Program-made: the position numbers and the translations under genes
Notes under the pieces: model-generated
Told to the model about the DNA's origin: nothing
Databases searched by the model: none
Seen by the model: the letters and a program-made list of their open reading frames with translations, nothing else
Shown: one piece after another, positions 23,527 to 33,413 of the stretch
How positions within the stretch are numbered: position 1 is the stretch's first letter
Layout of the letters: every line of letters begins with the position of its first letter
Source of the DNA: Channallabes apus
Taxonomy: Eukaryota > Chordata > Actinopteri > Siluriformes > Clariidae
Assembly (NCBI GenBank): GCA_030522415.1
Contig: CM060104.1
Location: 8,877,501 to 8,941,500, forward strand
Length of the DNA stretch: 64,000 bases
Direction of reading: 5' to 3'

Positions 23527-24312
23527 CAGCTAACTAAAGTTGAGCAATGTGTGCAGGACATAAGAAATTGGATGCTAATTAACTTCCTTTTGCTTAATCC
23601 GGATAAGACAGAAGTTCTAGTCATAGGACCGCATACAGCTATGAGTAAAATTTTAGATCACACCGTAACTTTAGATGGCCTTCCTGTTCCATCAAGTGCA
23701 ACAGTAAAAGACCTAGGCGTGATTATAGATTCCAGTCTTTCATTTGAAGCTCATGTAGATAATATCACCAGGATAGCATTCTTTCACCTCAGAAATATTG
23801 CCAAGATAAGAAATATATTGTCGCTAAACAAAAACTAGTTCATGCTTTTATCACTTCTAGGTTGGACTATTGTAATACCTTACTGTCTGGTTGTTCAGCT
23901 AGGTGCATAAACAAGCTTCAGCTAGTCCAGAATGCAGCAGCGAGAGTCCTCACTAGAACCAGAAGATATGAGCACATCACCCCTATCCTATCTTCACTGC
24001 ATTGGCTCCCTGTGAAATTTCGCATTGATTTTAAAATACTACTCTTGACATATAAAGCATTAAATGGTCTCGCGCCGCAGTATCTGAGCGAACTTGCTAG
24101 TGTCTTACGATCCGCCACACCTACTTCGATCAAAGGATGCAGGCTGCTTGTCAGTACCGCGTATTATGAAAATTACAGCTGGGGGCAGAGCTTTTTCTTA
24201 CAAAGCCCCAAAATTATGGAATAGTCTTCCAAATAGTGTTCGGGACTCAGACACAGTCTCAGTGTTTAAAGGCTCAAAACCTATTTATTTAGCCAAGAAT
24301 TTTTATAAATAG
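23527..24312 (+). pseudogene. LINE reverse transcriptase C-terminal part, frameshifted
   Basis: After the stop the same protein continues as QLTKVEQCVQDIRNW through DLGVIIDSSLSFEAHV to about 23838, then shifts frame to [22 protein letters not shown] text ([12 protein letters not shown]) and [17 protein letters not shown] to about 24150, then shifts again to [14 protein letters not shown] and VSVFKG. These are the conserved thumb and C-terminal blocks of L2/CR1 reverse transcriptases. At least two indels separate them. Confidence 0.88.
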
Positions 24313-25468
24313 ATTAGCCTTAGGTAAAGGAGCAGATCTGGGGGACTCATGGACGTAGAGTATTACGGTGAACTGGTATGTTTAGATGCTGTCTTCCTCA
24401 CTCTCATTTGATCAATCAGGTTTGTTGACGGTGAGGTGATTGTTTGCTTTACATCTCAGGGAGCCCTCATGTTTGTGTTTCCTTCTGGCTCTCACTTTTA
24501 GTTATGCTGTCATAGTTAGTCCTGCCGGAGTCCCTGCTTGCACTCTACAGTAAATATACATTCACATTATACATTATGTGACTGTGACCATACCTAACTG
24601 CCATCTGTCTTCTTCTTCTTTCTCTCCCTCTTTCTCTTTCCTCTCTCCCCCTGTCTCCCCCTTTCACTCTTTCTCTCTCTCTGTCGAGCTACACATGTCA
24701 TTCCTGAGCTGCCAGTGATCCAGACTCCCTCTGCCCTCCGGACCTGTCTGACCCATCCTGGTGCCCCGTTTCTGGTTGGAGGTCATTCTCTCAACTTAGA
24801 AGATGGTTCTGGCCTCGACTGGTGTTGGCAGCTGTTTCTCTGAGGACTTGACAATTCGATAGTTAAGGACTGGAACTTTCTACAAGTCTATCTGAGTCTC
24901 CAATAACTATCTGGACTCCATTTTAACATCAACTATTATAGCTCAACTGCCTGCCACCTAACACACTGTATAAATGCAGATTATTTCCTGCTATCTATCT
25001 GTTTCACCCAGATGAGAATGGGTTCCCTGTCGAGTCTGGTTCCTCTCAAGGTTTCTTCCTATTACCATCTCGGAGTTTTTCCTTCTCACTGTTGGCTTGC
25101 TCACCAGGGACTATCTGACCATTTTGATTCATACACATTCACATTCCATACAAACTTAAATAATTCTTTTGATTGTGTAAAGCTGTTTTGAGACAATGTC
25201 AATTGTTAAAAGCACTATACAAATAAAATAGAATTTAAAACAGCAAATTGCATCTTTTCAAAATGCTGCTCACACAATGTTCGCAATGTTGTAACACTGT
25301 GAGAGGAAAGCACTATCTGGCCCCCACCACTTGTATATGACCACACCAGCGCTCATGATTGGCTAGAATCACCATGACTGATGCTAGTGCGGGATATCAT
25401 CATATTTTGTGTAGAGGTCTGGCTACCAGAAGCTTGCTCTGAACTTTAACCATCATCTACATAGCATG

Positions 25469-27102
25469 TAGGGCTGGGCGATATGGCAAAAAAGTCATCT
25501 CAATAATTTTTCCCCATATTGAACGATAACGATATATATTTCGATATAAGCTGTTAATGCTGCCAGCTTTAAAAGAGAATCCCAACAATGACTGAAGCCA
25601 CAAAAATTTAAGGGTTCATTAAATTACATTTTAAAGTATAGTTTATTAACAAAAACAGATGACAAATTTGGCCTTAAAAATTAAGATACTATAGGCACAT
25701 GCTTAGAATCTAAGATTTTTATAAAAAAAAAAAATACTTGTTTGTGATGATATAGTATAATGTTTTGAGATTTTTAAACAATAACGAGAAACAACATTTA
25801 GACCACACACACTAGGGCTGTCTTTTTATCCCACAATTAAATAAAGTTAAATAAAGGCTATTTCACACTGCGCCAATAAACTGACATAATGGCTTAAGCA
25901 TGCACTGACAACAAAAATGGAATGAATTATGAGAAATTATCTCGTTATTTATGTAGAACAGATGCATTACTCACTTTTTAAAACATTAACGCCATGTAAC
26001 ATGCTTAATATATATATATATGCATATTTATTAAATAGCGTCAAACAGGTCATTTATTTATAAGCAGGTCAGACGATCATTTATTTATTTATTTATATCT
26101 GCCTTTACAGCGCACAACCACACGCAAATTGGTGTTTGTTAGGGCAGTGTGAAGACAACAGCATTTTCTAAATTATGCAGTCAAACGTGATCACCTTAAA
26201 TGCTGTGAAATCGTAGGATATGTTATAAATCCTCATAAGCTGTTTTAGCACTGAAAACTTTAACTTTAGTAGATGCTTAACTTACCAATGGCTAGATGCA
26301 GCTATCAATCTCAATTTCACTTTTACTATACAGTTGTGTACCTGCTAGGTGTTGTATAGTTTATATTTGCTTGGCCAGAATGGTTTAAGCCACCAAAATA
26401 ACGTTTTATTGATAAACTGCGCAGCTTTCGCCAACGTGAACACTCCCGTTAGTAGCGAGGCGAATAAGGAGCTAACTTCAGCCGCAGAATGAGACGCTGC
26501 GCAATAAGAAGCCAAACGAATCGGAAGCGTTGAATAAGGAGCTAACTTCTGCCTCGTGTGCTTAGGGGCATCATATCTTTCGCTAGAAAGTTAGAAACGG
26601 CCCTGGTTATATCCTTGCTCCTTTTGGACACCTTTCATAAGGTGTAATGGCCACGAAAGACGACGCAATCGATATCTGCTTTGGTACAGCCCCACTGTTA
26701 GCCCTGCTAGTTGATGGAGTAGCATCGGCCCGCATTTTCATGCTCTCAGTGTGGTCATTTGGGTGATGCGTTCATATAACGGAATTCGTGCTTCCTTTTT
26801 TGTCGACAATTTCAACATCTTTGGATAATAACTCGAGGTTAAATTCACTTTCGTCGCTGCGTCCACTCATCTTATTTTTTTTTGTCGTACTGGTGTTTGC
26901 TTCGCAAAGTGCGGTTGGAAATTAACTTTGACCTGCACGGCACGCGCAAGCTGCACGCTGATTGGTTGTTGTCGTATTGTTCTGCTGTGTGATTGGCTCT
27001 TAGATTAATCCATATTGAGCAAAAAATGTCTAGAGCTTATCATTGTTATTAAAATCAAATAAATCGCGATTCGATATGATATCGTTTATCGGCCCAGCCC
27101 TA
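25469..27102 (-). mobile_element. hAT-like DNA transposon, non-autonomous
   Basis: A 1634-bp element with inverted ends TAGGGCTGGGCGATA (left) and TAGGGCTGGGCCGATA (right, complement). It is flanked by 8-bp repeats ATAGCATG (25461-25468) and ATAGCACG (27103-27110), differing at one base. An 8-bp duplication and these ends point to hAT. Inside, on the minus strand from 26870, a short frame MSGRSDESEFNLE..VDKKGS is a relic of the start of a hAT transposase. The remainder is AT-rich filler. Confidence 0.75.
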
Positions 27103-27599
27103 ATAGCACGTGCACCAAAAACGCTCCTGCAGCAGGTGATATGCAAAAAGGAAGGTGGGTGATTTTAAAATTTATTGAAGATAAACAAATTTATTGTTTA
27201 AAATGTACATTTTGTACAATTTTGTGTAATATATTAGCACAGAAGAGTTAAACTGTGTGTGTAGACAGCAACTAATGCTGGAGAGAAAAGATTCCCTCCC
27301 TCTAATTGAATGTACAGTAGGCTTAAAGACTCAGATAAATATATGCTATGTACAGTAACTAAGCATGTACTGTACATATAATTCCTCACAACCAAAATAG
27401 CTTTAAATTGCATAAACAACTACAAATAAAGGCGCTTATACGAACGATACTATGAGATGGGAATCACCAGTGACCTCAATTTCAGTGAACAAATGGTTCT
27501 TGAATGTGTGGTTCCCACTGTGAAGAATGGACGAAGAGGTGTGATGTGGGGTTGCTAGGTGCTTTGCTGGTGGCACTGTTGGTGAATTAGTCAAAACTT

Positions 27600-27705
27600 A
27601 GGGCACATTTAAGTTTAGTTAGTTTAGTTTATTCATTTATATAGCACATTTAAAAAACAACCATGGTTGACCAAAGTGCTTCACAAAAGCATTTAAAAAG
27701 CATGG
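27600..27705 (+). mobile_element. short LINE/SINE 3' tail insertion
   Basis: TTTATTCATTTATATAGCAC followed by ATTT and CAAAGTGCTTCACA resembles 3' tails of fish CR1/L2-group elements (ATATAGC..CAAAGTGCTT..). It interrupts the Tc1 transposase relic. The family is not certain. Confidence 0.45.
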
Positions 27706-27828
27706 CTACCACAGCATTTTGCACTTATTGAGATCATCAACAGAACGATGACCCCCTAAACACACCTCTAGGTTATGTAAGGATTATTTGCCCAAGAAGG
27801 CGAGTGATGGAGTGCTGCAACTAAATGA

Positions 27829-29329
27829 CCAGGGGCCTCATGTACAGTATCAAGGCTGCGTACGCACAAAAACTTTGCTTACGCCAGTTTTCACGGTCAC
27901 GGTCAGATTTACTAACAGTGAAATTAACGTGAGAATGTGCGTTCTTCCACGGCAACTTCCTGTCTGGCGTACGTGTATTTCTTGTGTGTGTTTGTTTTAT
28001 TTCCGTTGGCGACTCCTAGAGGCAATTATGTTAAATTGCACACTACAAAGTATCGCGCCAACATGTGAAAAACATTGCTATTCATTTAGAATTGATAAAA
28101 TGGGTTAATTGACACTATTTTTCTACCAATTATTTGATTTAGAACATATAAAAGCATTTGCAAATGTGTACAACCCTTAGTCTATGGCAATGGCAGTGTT
28201 GGCCTTATTAGAGGACATTGTCAATGGCCGAATCCGAAGGGAACGCATTTTTAGGGATCACAGTGATTTCTGGCCCATGATGATGACTGGCTTATTAGCC
28301 GTTTCAGATTTCCAAAAGCTATCCTCTTGGAGTTCTGTGCTGAGTTGGGTCCAAATTTGGAAAGAGAGACAGCGAGGAGCCATGCATTACCCGTTCCCTT
28401 ACAGGTGCTGACAACGCTTGGTTTCCTGGCAACTGGTTCTTTCCAGAGGGAACTGGCAGACCGCTCGGGGTTAAGCCAGTCGTCTTTGAGCCGTGCAGTG
28501 CCAGCTGTATGGGACAGGATCACCCGCATGTCTAGCAGTTATATAAGGTTTCCATACCATGCAGTTGACCAGCCAAACATTAAAGCGCAATTTGCAGCGA
28601 TCGCCGGTTTTCCTAATGTAATCGGAGTCATCGACTGCACGCACATTGCTATAAAGGCGCCATCTGAAGACGAATTTGCATACGTGAATCTGAAACATTT
28701 CCATTCAATAAATGTGCAAATAATATGTGATGCTCAAACAGGGCCGGTTCTACATTAAAAATTTTAAATGTTGAGAAAGCACATGTTAATATACTCACAA
28801 AATGAATTTATAAGTTGATCAAATGATCTGCGTTAGCGGAAAAATCCGCCTAAAAAGGGACACTACACAATACGGTATTAGATTTCATAGGCTTCTTGGT
28901 GAGTGATGTATTTAAAGATATTATTCCAGCTAAGTTTTTTTTATTTTTTATTATTAATTCCGGAGGACAAACTCCGGTCTACCTCCGATATGAGCACCTC
29001 CAATTCACATTCTGTGCAGTTTCTCTTCTTGCTTGCTTTTGCCATTGCTTTTTCGTTTGGTTTTGCCAAACGAAAAAGTGGAGTCATTACCATGAGTGGA
29101 GTCATTACCATATTTATACGGGGGAGGAGGCAGGGAGGGGTTTTGCGCTCATGCATGTGCGCTCAATTTCACGTTAATTCGGATGTACAAAGAGAAGATG
29201 CGTGGAATTCCGCGCACGCAGTGTTTCATACATCAGATTTTTTTTACTGCGTACGCACATTTACAGCTTTGTCCGTACGCAATGTTTTAGTATGAATTCA
29301 ACGCAAGTCTTTGTACATGAGGCCCCTGG
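27829..29329 (+). mobile_element. PIF/Harbinger DNA transposon
   Basis: Perfect 18-bp inverted ends CCAGGGGCCTCATGTACA (27829-27846) and TGTACATGAGGCCCCTGG (29312-29329), with GCGTACGCAC-type subterminal motifs at both sides. It carries a HARBI1-like transposase relic at 28184-28758. It interrupts a Tc1 transposase exactly between NDQ/T and WPPQS codons. Taking the uninterrupted Tc1 sequence as target, a 3-bp CWG duplication (CAG left, CTG right) fits. Confidence 0.85.
28184..28758 (+). pseudogene. Harbinger transposase (HARBI1-like), truncated and frameshifted
   Basis: Starts MAMAVLALLEDI and includes FRDHSDF in one frame, then continues from about 28270 in another (WLISRFRFPKAILLEFCAEL), so there is one small indel. 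The second part has the helix-turn-helix-like segment (LADRSGLSQSSLSRAVPAVW) and FPNVIGVIDCTHIAIKAP with the first catalytic Asp, ending INVQIICDAQTGPVLH. Family proteins are about 350 residues; the later Asp and Glu of the catalytic triad are missing here. Confidence 0.85.
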
Positions 29330-30351
29330 CCACCACAGTCAATCAATTGGGACTGTTTGGAATCAGTTGGACGGCAGAGTGAAGGGGAAAAAAATCAGTC
29401 AACAAGTACTCAACACCTCTGGGAACTCCTTCAATATTGTTGGAAAACCATTCCAGGTGACTACCTCATGAGGCTGACTAAGAGAATACCAAGAGTGTGC
29501 AAAGCTGTTATCAAAGCAAAAGGTGGCTTTTCTTTAAATAATTAAAAATATTTTAAAAAACATGGGTTATTTAACACATTTTTACAGTATTAATATACAA
29601 CATTGAAAACCACTGACAAATGACAAGATATTAGTCTTCTTTCCTTAAGGCTTAAAAAAGTTATTCATCCTATAGGTCTGGTTCCAAGATTATAACTTCT
29701 ACCTGAAAACAAGTCAGGTAACTGCCTTAGTAACTGATCCATTAGTAGTTAGCATGTTCAATTTTACTGAATCTGTCAAAGATCTTAATAAACGTCTTTA
29801 CTAAAAATCACATAAAGATGACCAAACATCACCAACAAAGAAGACAGGTTGCTGGAAAATGGTAAATGATGCTTATAGACAGTATAATTCTTGAGGAACT
29901 CAATGTGATTTCTGCAGCTGTAGCCCATCACCATGTGTATTCTGATGTACTTTTCTGCTTGACACAGTTTTACAGAGCAGTTATCGAATTATTATAGCCT
30001 TCCCGTCAACTCAAACCAATCTGACCGCTCTCTTCTGACCTCCATTTGCTCACAGAACTGCTGCTCACTTGATGTGTTTGGTTTTCACACTGTTCTGAGC
30101 AAACTATGACACTGTTGCAAGAAAATCCCTGGAGATTAGCATTTTCAGAAATACTAAAAGCATCCCATCTGGCACCAACAAACATGCCAAAGTCACTGAA
30201 AGTCATCGTATTCTGATGTGAACGTTAACAAAAGCTCTTAACCTGTATATGCTAAACTTCATGCACTGCTGCCACATGCTTCGCTGATAAGATTTTCGTG
30301 TAATATATAGGGTTAATATATTATAGAAGTTTGTTATATATAGATATTATA

Positions 30352-30807
30352 TACAGGGTGCGTGAAAATTAACTAGGCAATATTTTATTACGTGTGGTCC
30401 ATGGTATCTGGCAGAGATAACATTGGCGACCTTATTTTCATGCAGAATAGTGCACCACCCCATTTTGCTCTTACTGTGCGTGCATGGTTAGACCAGCATT
30501 TTCCAGGACATTGGCTGGGACAACATGGACCTCATGAATGGCCTCCAAGAAGTCCAGATCTCACTCACGCAAAGGAGGAGGTGCAGAGGACAAACACTAG
30601 AGGACTTTGAGGCATAGATTCAGGAGGTTCTCAGCAATATTTGAGAAAACTGGTTGACGCTACTGGTGCCTACATTAAAATTTTAAGATTTGCTTTCTTT
30701 TTCCTATGTAGTAAAGTACATGTACAATTTGTTTCAATACATCTGTATTAGAAATGTAGACTTTATTACCAATATTTAATGCCTTGTTACTTTTCACCCA
30801 CCCTGTA
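30352..30807 (+). mobile_element. mariner-type element, internally deleted
   Basis: Imperfect inverted ends of about 24 bp (TACAGGGTGCGTGAAAATTA left, TACAGGGTGGGTGAAAAGTA right complement) flanked by TA. Inside, DLIFMQNSAPPHFALTVRAW and EWPPRSPDLT come from a DDE transposase of the Tc1/mariner superfamily (second Asp replaced by Asn in QN, and PDLT before the missing final acidic region). Only 456 bp long, so non-autonomous. Confidence 0.75.
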
Positions 30808-30850
30808 TATTATACAAGTTTAATATAAGATAATATAAAATATATTTAGA

Positions 30851-30923
30851 TTTAGGTTGCTTTCTGACCCACCCTGAACTTTACAGGCAGACAGCCAAGA
30901 CAAGGTTAAGAAAGCAACCTAAA
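30851..30923. repeat. 15-bp perfect inverted repeat
   Basis: TTTAGGTTGCTTTCT at 30851-30865 and AGAAAGCAACCTAAA at 30909-30923, spacer 43 bp. It lies right of the mariner-type element. Could be ends of a very small inverted-repeat element. Confidence 0.7.
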
Positions 30924-31231
30924 TTACAACATTATAATACTGTATACTTCATGATTTAAAAATATCTTATATTCTTGTATTCCAAAGTATATTAGCTTAT
31001 ATAACTCCATTCTTTATTTTCTACCGCATATTCACGAAGGAAAACAAGAAACATACCAAGTTACGTCTGCATATGATAGCTGTACCTTCAAGCTACAGTT
31101 GGGTATGGTTTCTGACAGTTTGCAAAGTAGATTAACCCATGATGAGGCAAGTTAGAAGCAAGTGAAAACTGCTGATATTGACTACATCTTACAGATTAAT
31201 AAGATATATATATATAAATAAATATACACAC

Positions 31232-32435
31232 ACACACACTCACCTAAAGAATTATTAGGAACACCATACCAACACGGTGTTTGACCCCCCTTCGCCTTCA
31301 GAACTGCCTTAATTCTACGTGGCATTGATTCAACAAGGTGCTGAAAGCATTCTTTAGAAATGTTGGCCCATATTGATAGAATAGCATCTTGCAGTTGGAG
31401 ATTTGTGGGATGCAGATCCAGGGCACGAAGCTCCCGTTCCACCACATCCCAAAGATGCTCTATTGGGTTGAGATCTGGTGACTGTGGGGGCCATTTTAGT
31501 ACAGTGAACTCATTGTCATGTTCAAGAAACCAATTTGAAATGATTCGAGCTTTGTGACATGGTGCATTATCCTGCTGGAAGTAGCCATCAGAGGATGGGT
31601 ACATGGTGGTCATAAAGGGATGGACATGGTCAGAAACAATGCTCGGGTAGCCTGTGGCATTTAAACGATGCCCAACTGGCACTAAAGGGCCTAAAATGAG
31701 CCAAGAAAACATCCCCCACACCATTACACCACCACCCTGCACAGTGGTAACAAGGCATGATGGATCCGTGTTCTCATTCTGTTTACGTCAAATTCTGACT
31801 CTACCATTTGAATGTCTCAACAGAAATCGAGACTCATCAGACCAGGCAACATTTTTCCAGTCTTCAACTGTCCGATTTTGGTGAGCTCGTGCAAATTGTA
31901 GCCTCTATTTCCTATTTGTAGTGGAGATGAGTCGTACCCGGTGGGGTCTTCTGCTGTTGTAGCCCATCCGTCTCAAGGTTGTGCGAGTTGTGGCTTCACA
32001 AATGCTTTGCTGCATACCTCGGTTGTAACGAGTGGTTATTTCAGTCAAAGTTGCTCTTCTATCAGCTTGAATCAGTCGGCCCATTCTCCTCTGACCTCGA
32101 GCATCAACAAGGCATTTTCGTCCACAGGACTGCCGCGTACTGGATGTTTTTCCCTTTTCACACCATTCTTTGTAAACCCTAGAAATGGTTGTGCGTGAAA
32201 ATCCCATTAACTGAACAGATTGTGAAATACTCAGACCGGCCCGTCTACAGTAGCACCAACAACCGTGCTACGCTCAAAATTGCTTAAATCACCTTTCTTT
32301 CCCATTCTGACATTCAGCTTGGAGGTCAGGAGATTGTCTTGACCAGGACCACACCCCTAAATGCATTGAAGCAACTGCCATGTGATTGGTTGATTAGATA
32401 ATTGCATTAATGAGAAATTGAACAGGTGTTCCAAA
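31232..32435 (-). mobile_element. Tc1-like transposon with broken transposase
   Basis: The left end CACTCACCTAAAGAATTATT is a known type of fish Tc1 terminus. The minus-strand transposase C-terminal frame at 31240-31742 has GGGVMVWGMFSW, GYFQQDNAPCHKAR (second Asp) and SPDLNPIEHLWDVVEREL (final Glu). The N-terminal DNA-binding part MGFSRTTISRVYKEWCE is in a frame at 31905-32207. A stop or frame change separates the halves near 31780-31905. The expected right terminus is cut off after ACAGGTGTTCC at about 32433, where an unrelated Tc1 tail starts. Confidence 0.88.
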
Positions 32436-32770
32436 GTGAAGGCAAAGGGGCCAACAAGTGCTAAACACCTCTGGGAACTCCTTCAAGACTGTTGGAAACC
32501 ATTTCAGGTGACTATCTCTTGAAGCTCATCGAGAGAATGCCAAAAGTGTGCAAAGCAGTAATTAGAGCAAAGGGTGGCTATTTTGAAGAAACTAGAATAT
32601 AAAACATGTTTTCAGTTATTTCACCTTTTTTTGTTAAGTCCATAACTCCACGTGTTCATTCATAGTTTTGATGCCTTCAGTGAGAATCTACCAATGTAAA
32701 TCGTCATGAAAATAAAGAAAACACATTGAATGAGTGAAGGTGTGTCCAAACTTTTGGCCTGTACTGTATA
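32436..32770 (+). mobile_element. Tc1-like transposon 3' tail fragment
   Basis: Plus-strand remains of a Tc1 transposase C-terminus (ERMPKVCKAVIRAKGGYFEE at about 32530-32590) followed by a 3' region ending GTGTCCAAACTTTTGGCCTG and TACTGTA, a typical Tc1 terminus. It belongs to a different Tc1 family from the copy it abuts and is similar to the relic at 29330-29560. Confidence 0.75.
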
Positions 32771-32820
32771 TATTTCTCAAAATAAAAACAATCTGTACTG
32801 TCTTTCTTCTTTTCACTCCT

Positions 32821-32965
32821 GGCAGCCTGGCGGCGGTTCCCATAGAGACGGGCTTACAGCTAGTCGTGGCAGATGGAGGGCGAGTTAGAGCTCTAAATTT
32901 GTCTCCCAGCATCCTCTCTGAGTACAGCAACATGCTGGCAGCAGGAAGTGAGCAATCAGACTGAC
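32821..32965 (+). pseudogene. exon-like coding fragment of unknown origin
   Basis: After a pyrimidine tract and acceptor-like CTCCTGGCAG the plus frame reads VPIETGLQLVVADGGRVRAL then NLSPSILSEYSNMLAAGSEQ, ending at TGA 32962-32964. GC content is well above its surroundings and the frame looks protein-like. It directly follows a Tc1 terminus. I do not recognise the protein. It could be a relic of a processed gene or an unannotated exon. Confidence 0.3.
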
Positions 32966-33377
32966 CTCGGCACGTGAATGGCATTGTCTCACGACCCCAC
33001 CTACCCCTTGCCGAGCATTCAACATGTTCATTCAAAATAAACCACCAGTATTGGTCGACCCTTTTAAATACCACACTACAGGAACCAAAGGCACAGCTCA
33101 CCACCTGCTCATACTGGCAGGAACATTAACGTCATCATGGGGCAAAAAAACATCACCACCCTGAAGGACTTGCTGAAAATGGCTAGTATCCACAATAATG
33201 ACTATGGCTGACCAGATTTAAAGATTCTAACAGGCATGAATATACTTACACTATCACAAAAGCAGATTCCAAGCTTGCCATATACAGGAACATTACATTG
33301 AGATAGGAAGTCACAAGATCCCAATCCACCCTGGTTATCAACATTACACAACCAAAAACAAAACACATACTGTAGAC

Positions 33378-33413
33378 TTATTCCTTTATGAGATCGTTCT
33401 CATAAAGGAATAA
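33378..33413. repeat. perfect 16-bp hairpin with 4-base loop
   Basis: TTATTCCTTTATGAGA, loop TCGT, then the exact complement TCTCATAAAGGAATAA. No T or A tract follows that would suggest a pol III terminator role. Function unknown. Confidence 0.8.

Larger units (their letters stand above)
21327..25235 (+). mobile_element. L2/CR1-group LINE retrotransposon, near full length but dead
   Basis: A non-LTR element with a single endonuclease plus reverse transcriptase frame and a long 3' UTR ending AAAGCACTATACAAATAAAA. Its start is placed near 21327, close to a 15-bp hairpin. The 3' UTR contains a CT-rich run (24608-24690) and the same end as the fragment at 9.2-9.5 kb, so at least two copies are in this window. 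It is broken by one stop and two frame changes, described under its coding part. Confidence 0.9.
27437..29560 (+). mobile_element. Tc1-like transposon relic split by two insertions
   Basis: Plus-strand transposase pieces: CVVPTVKNG at about 27500, KKASDGVLQLND before 27829, then after 29329 WPPQS followed by a decayed segment and the C-terminal PRVCKAVIKAKGG at about 29490-29525. The pieces are in order of a single Tc1 protein. The gap at 27829-29329 is a Harbinger element, and 27600-27705 is a LINE/SINE tail. Several stops show that the gene is dead. Confidence 0.75.
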
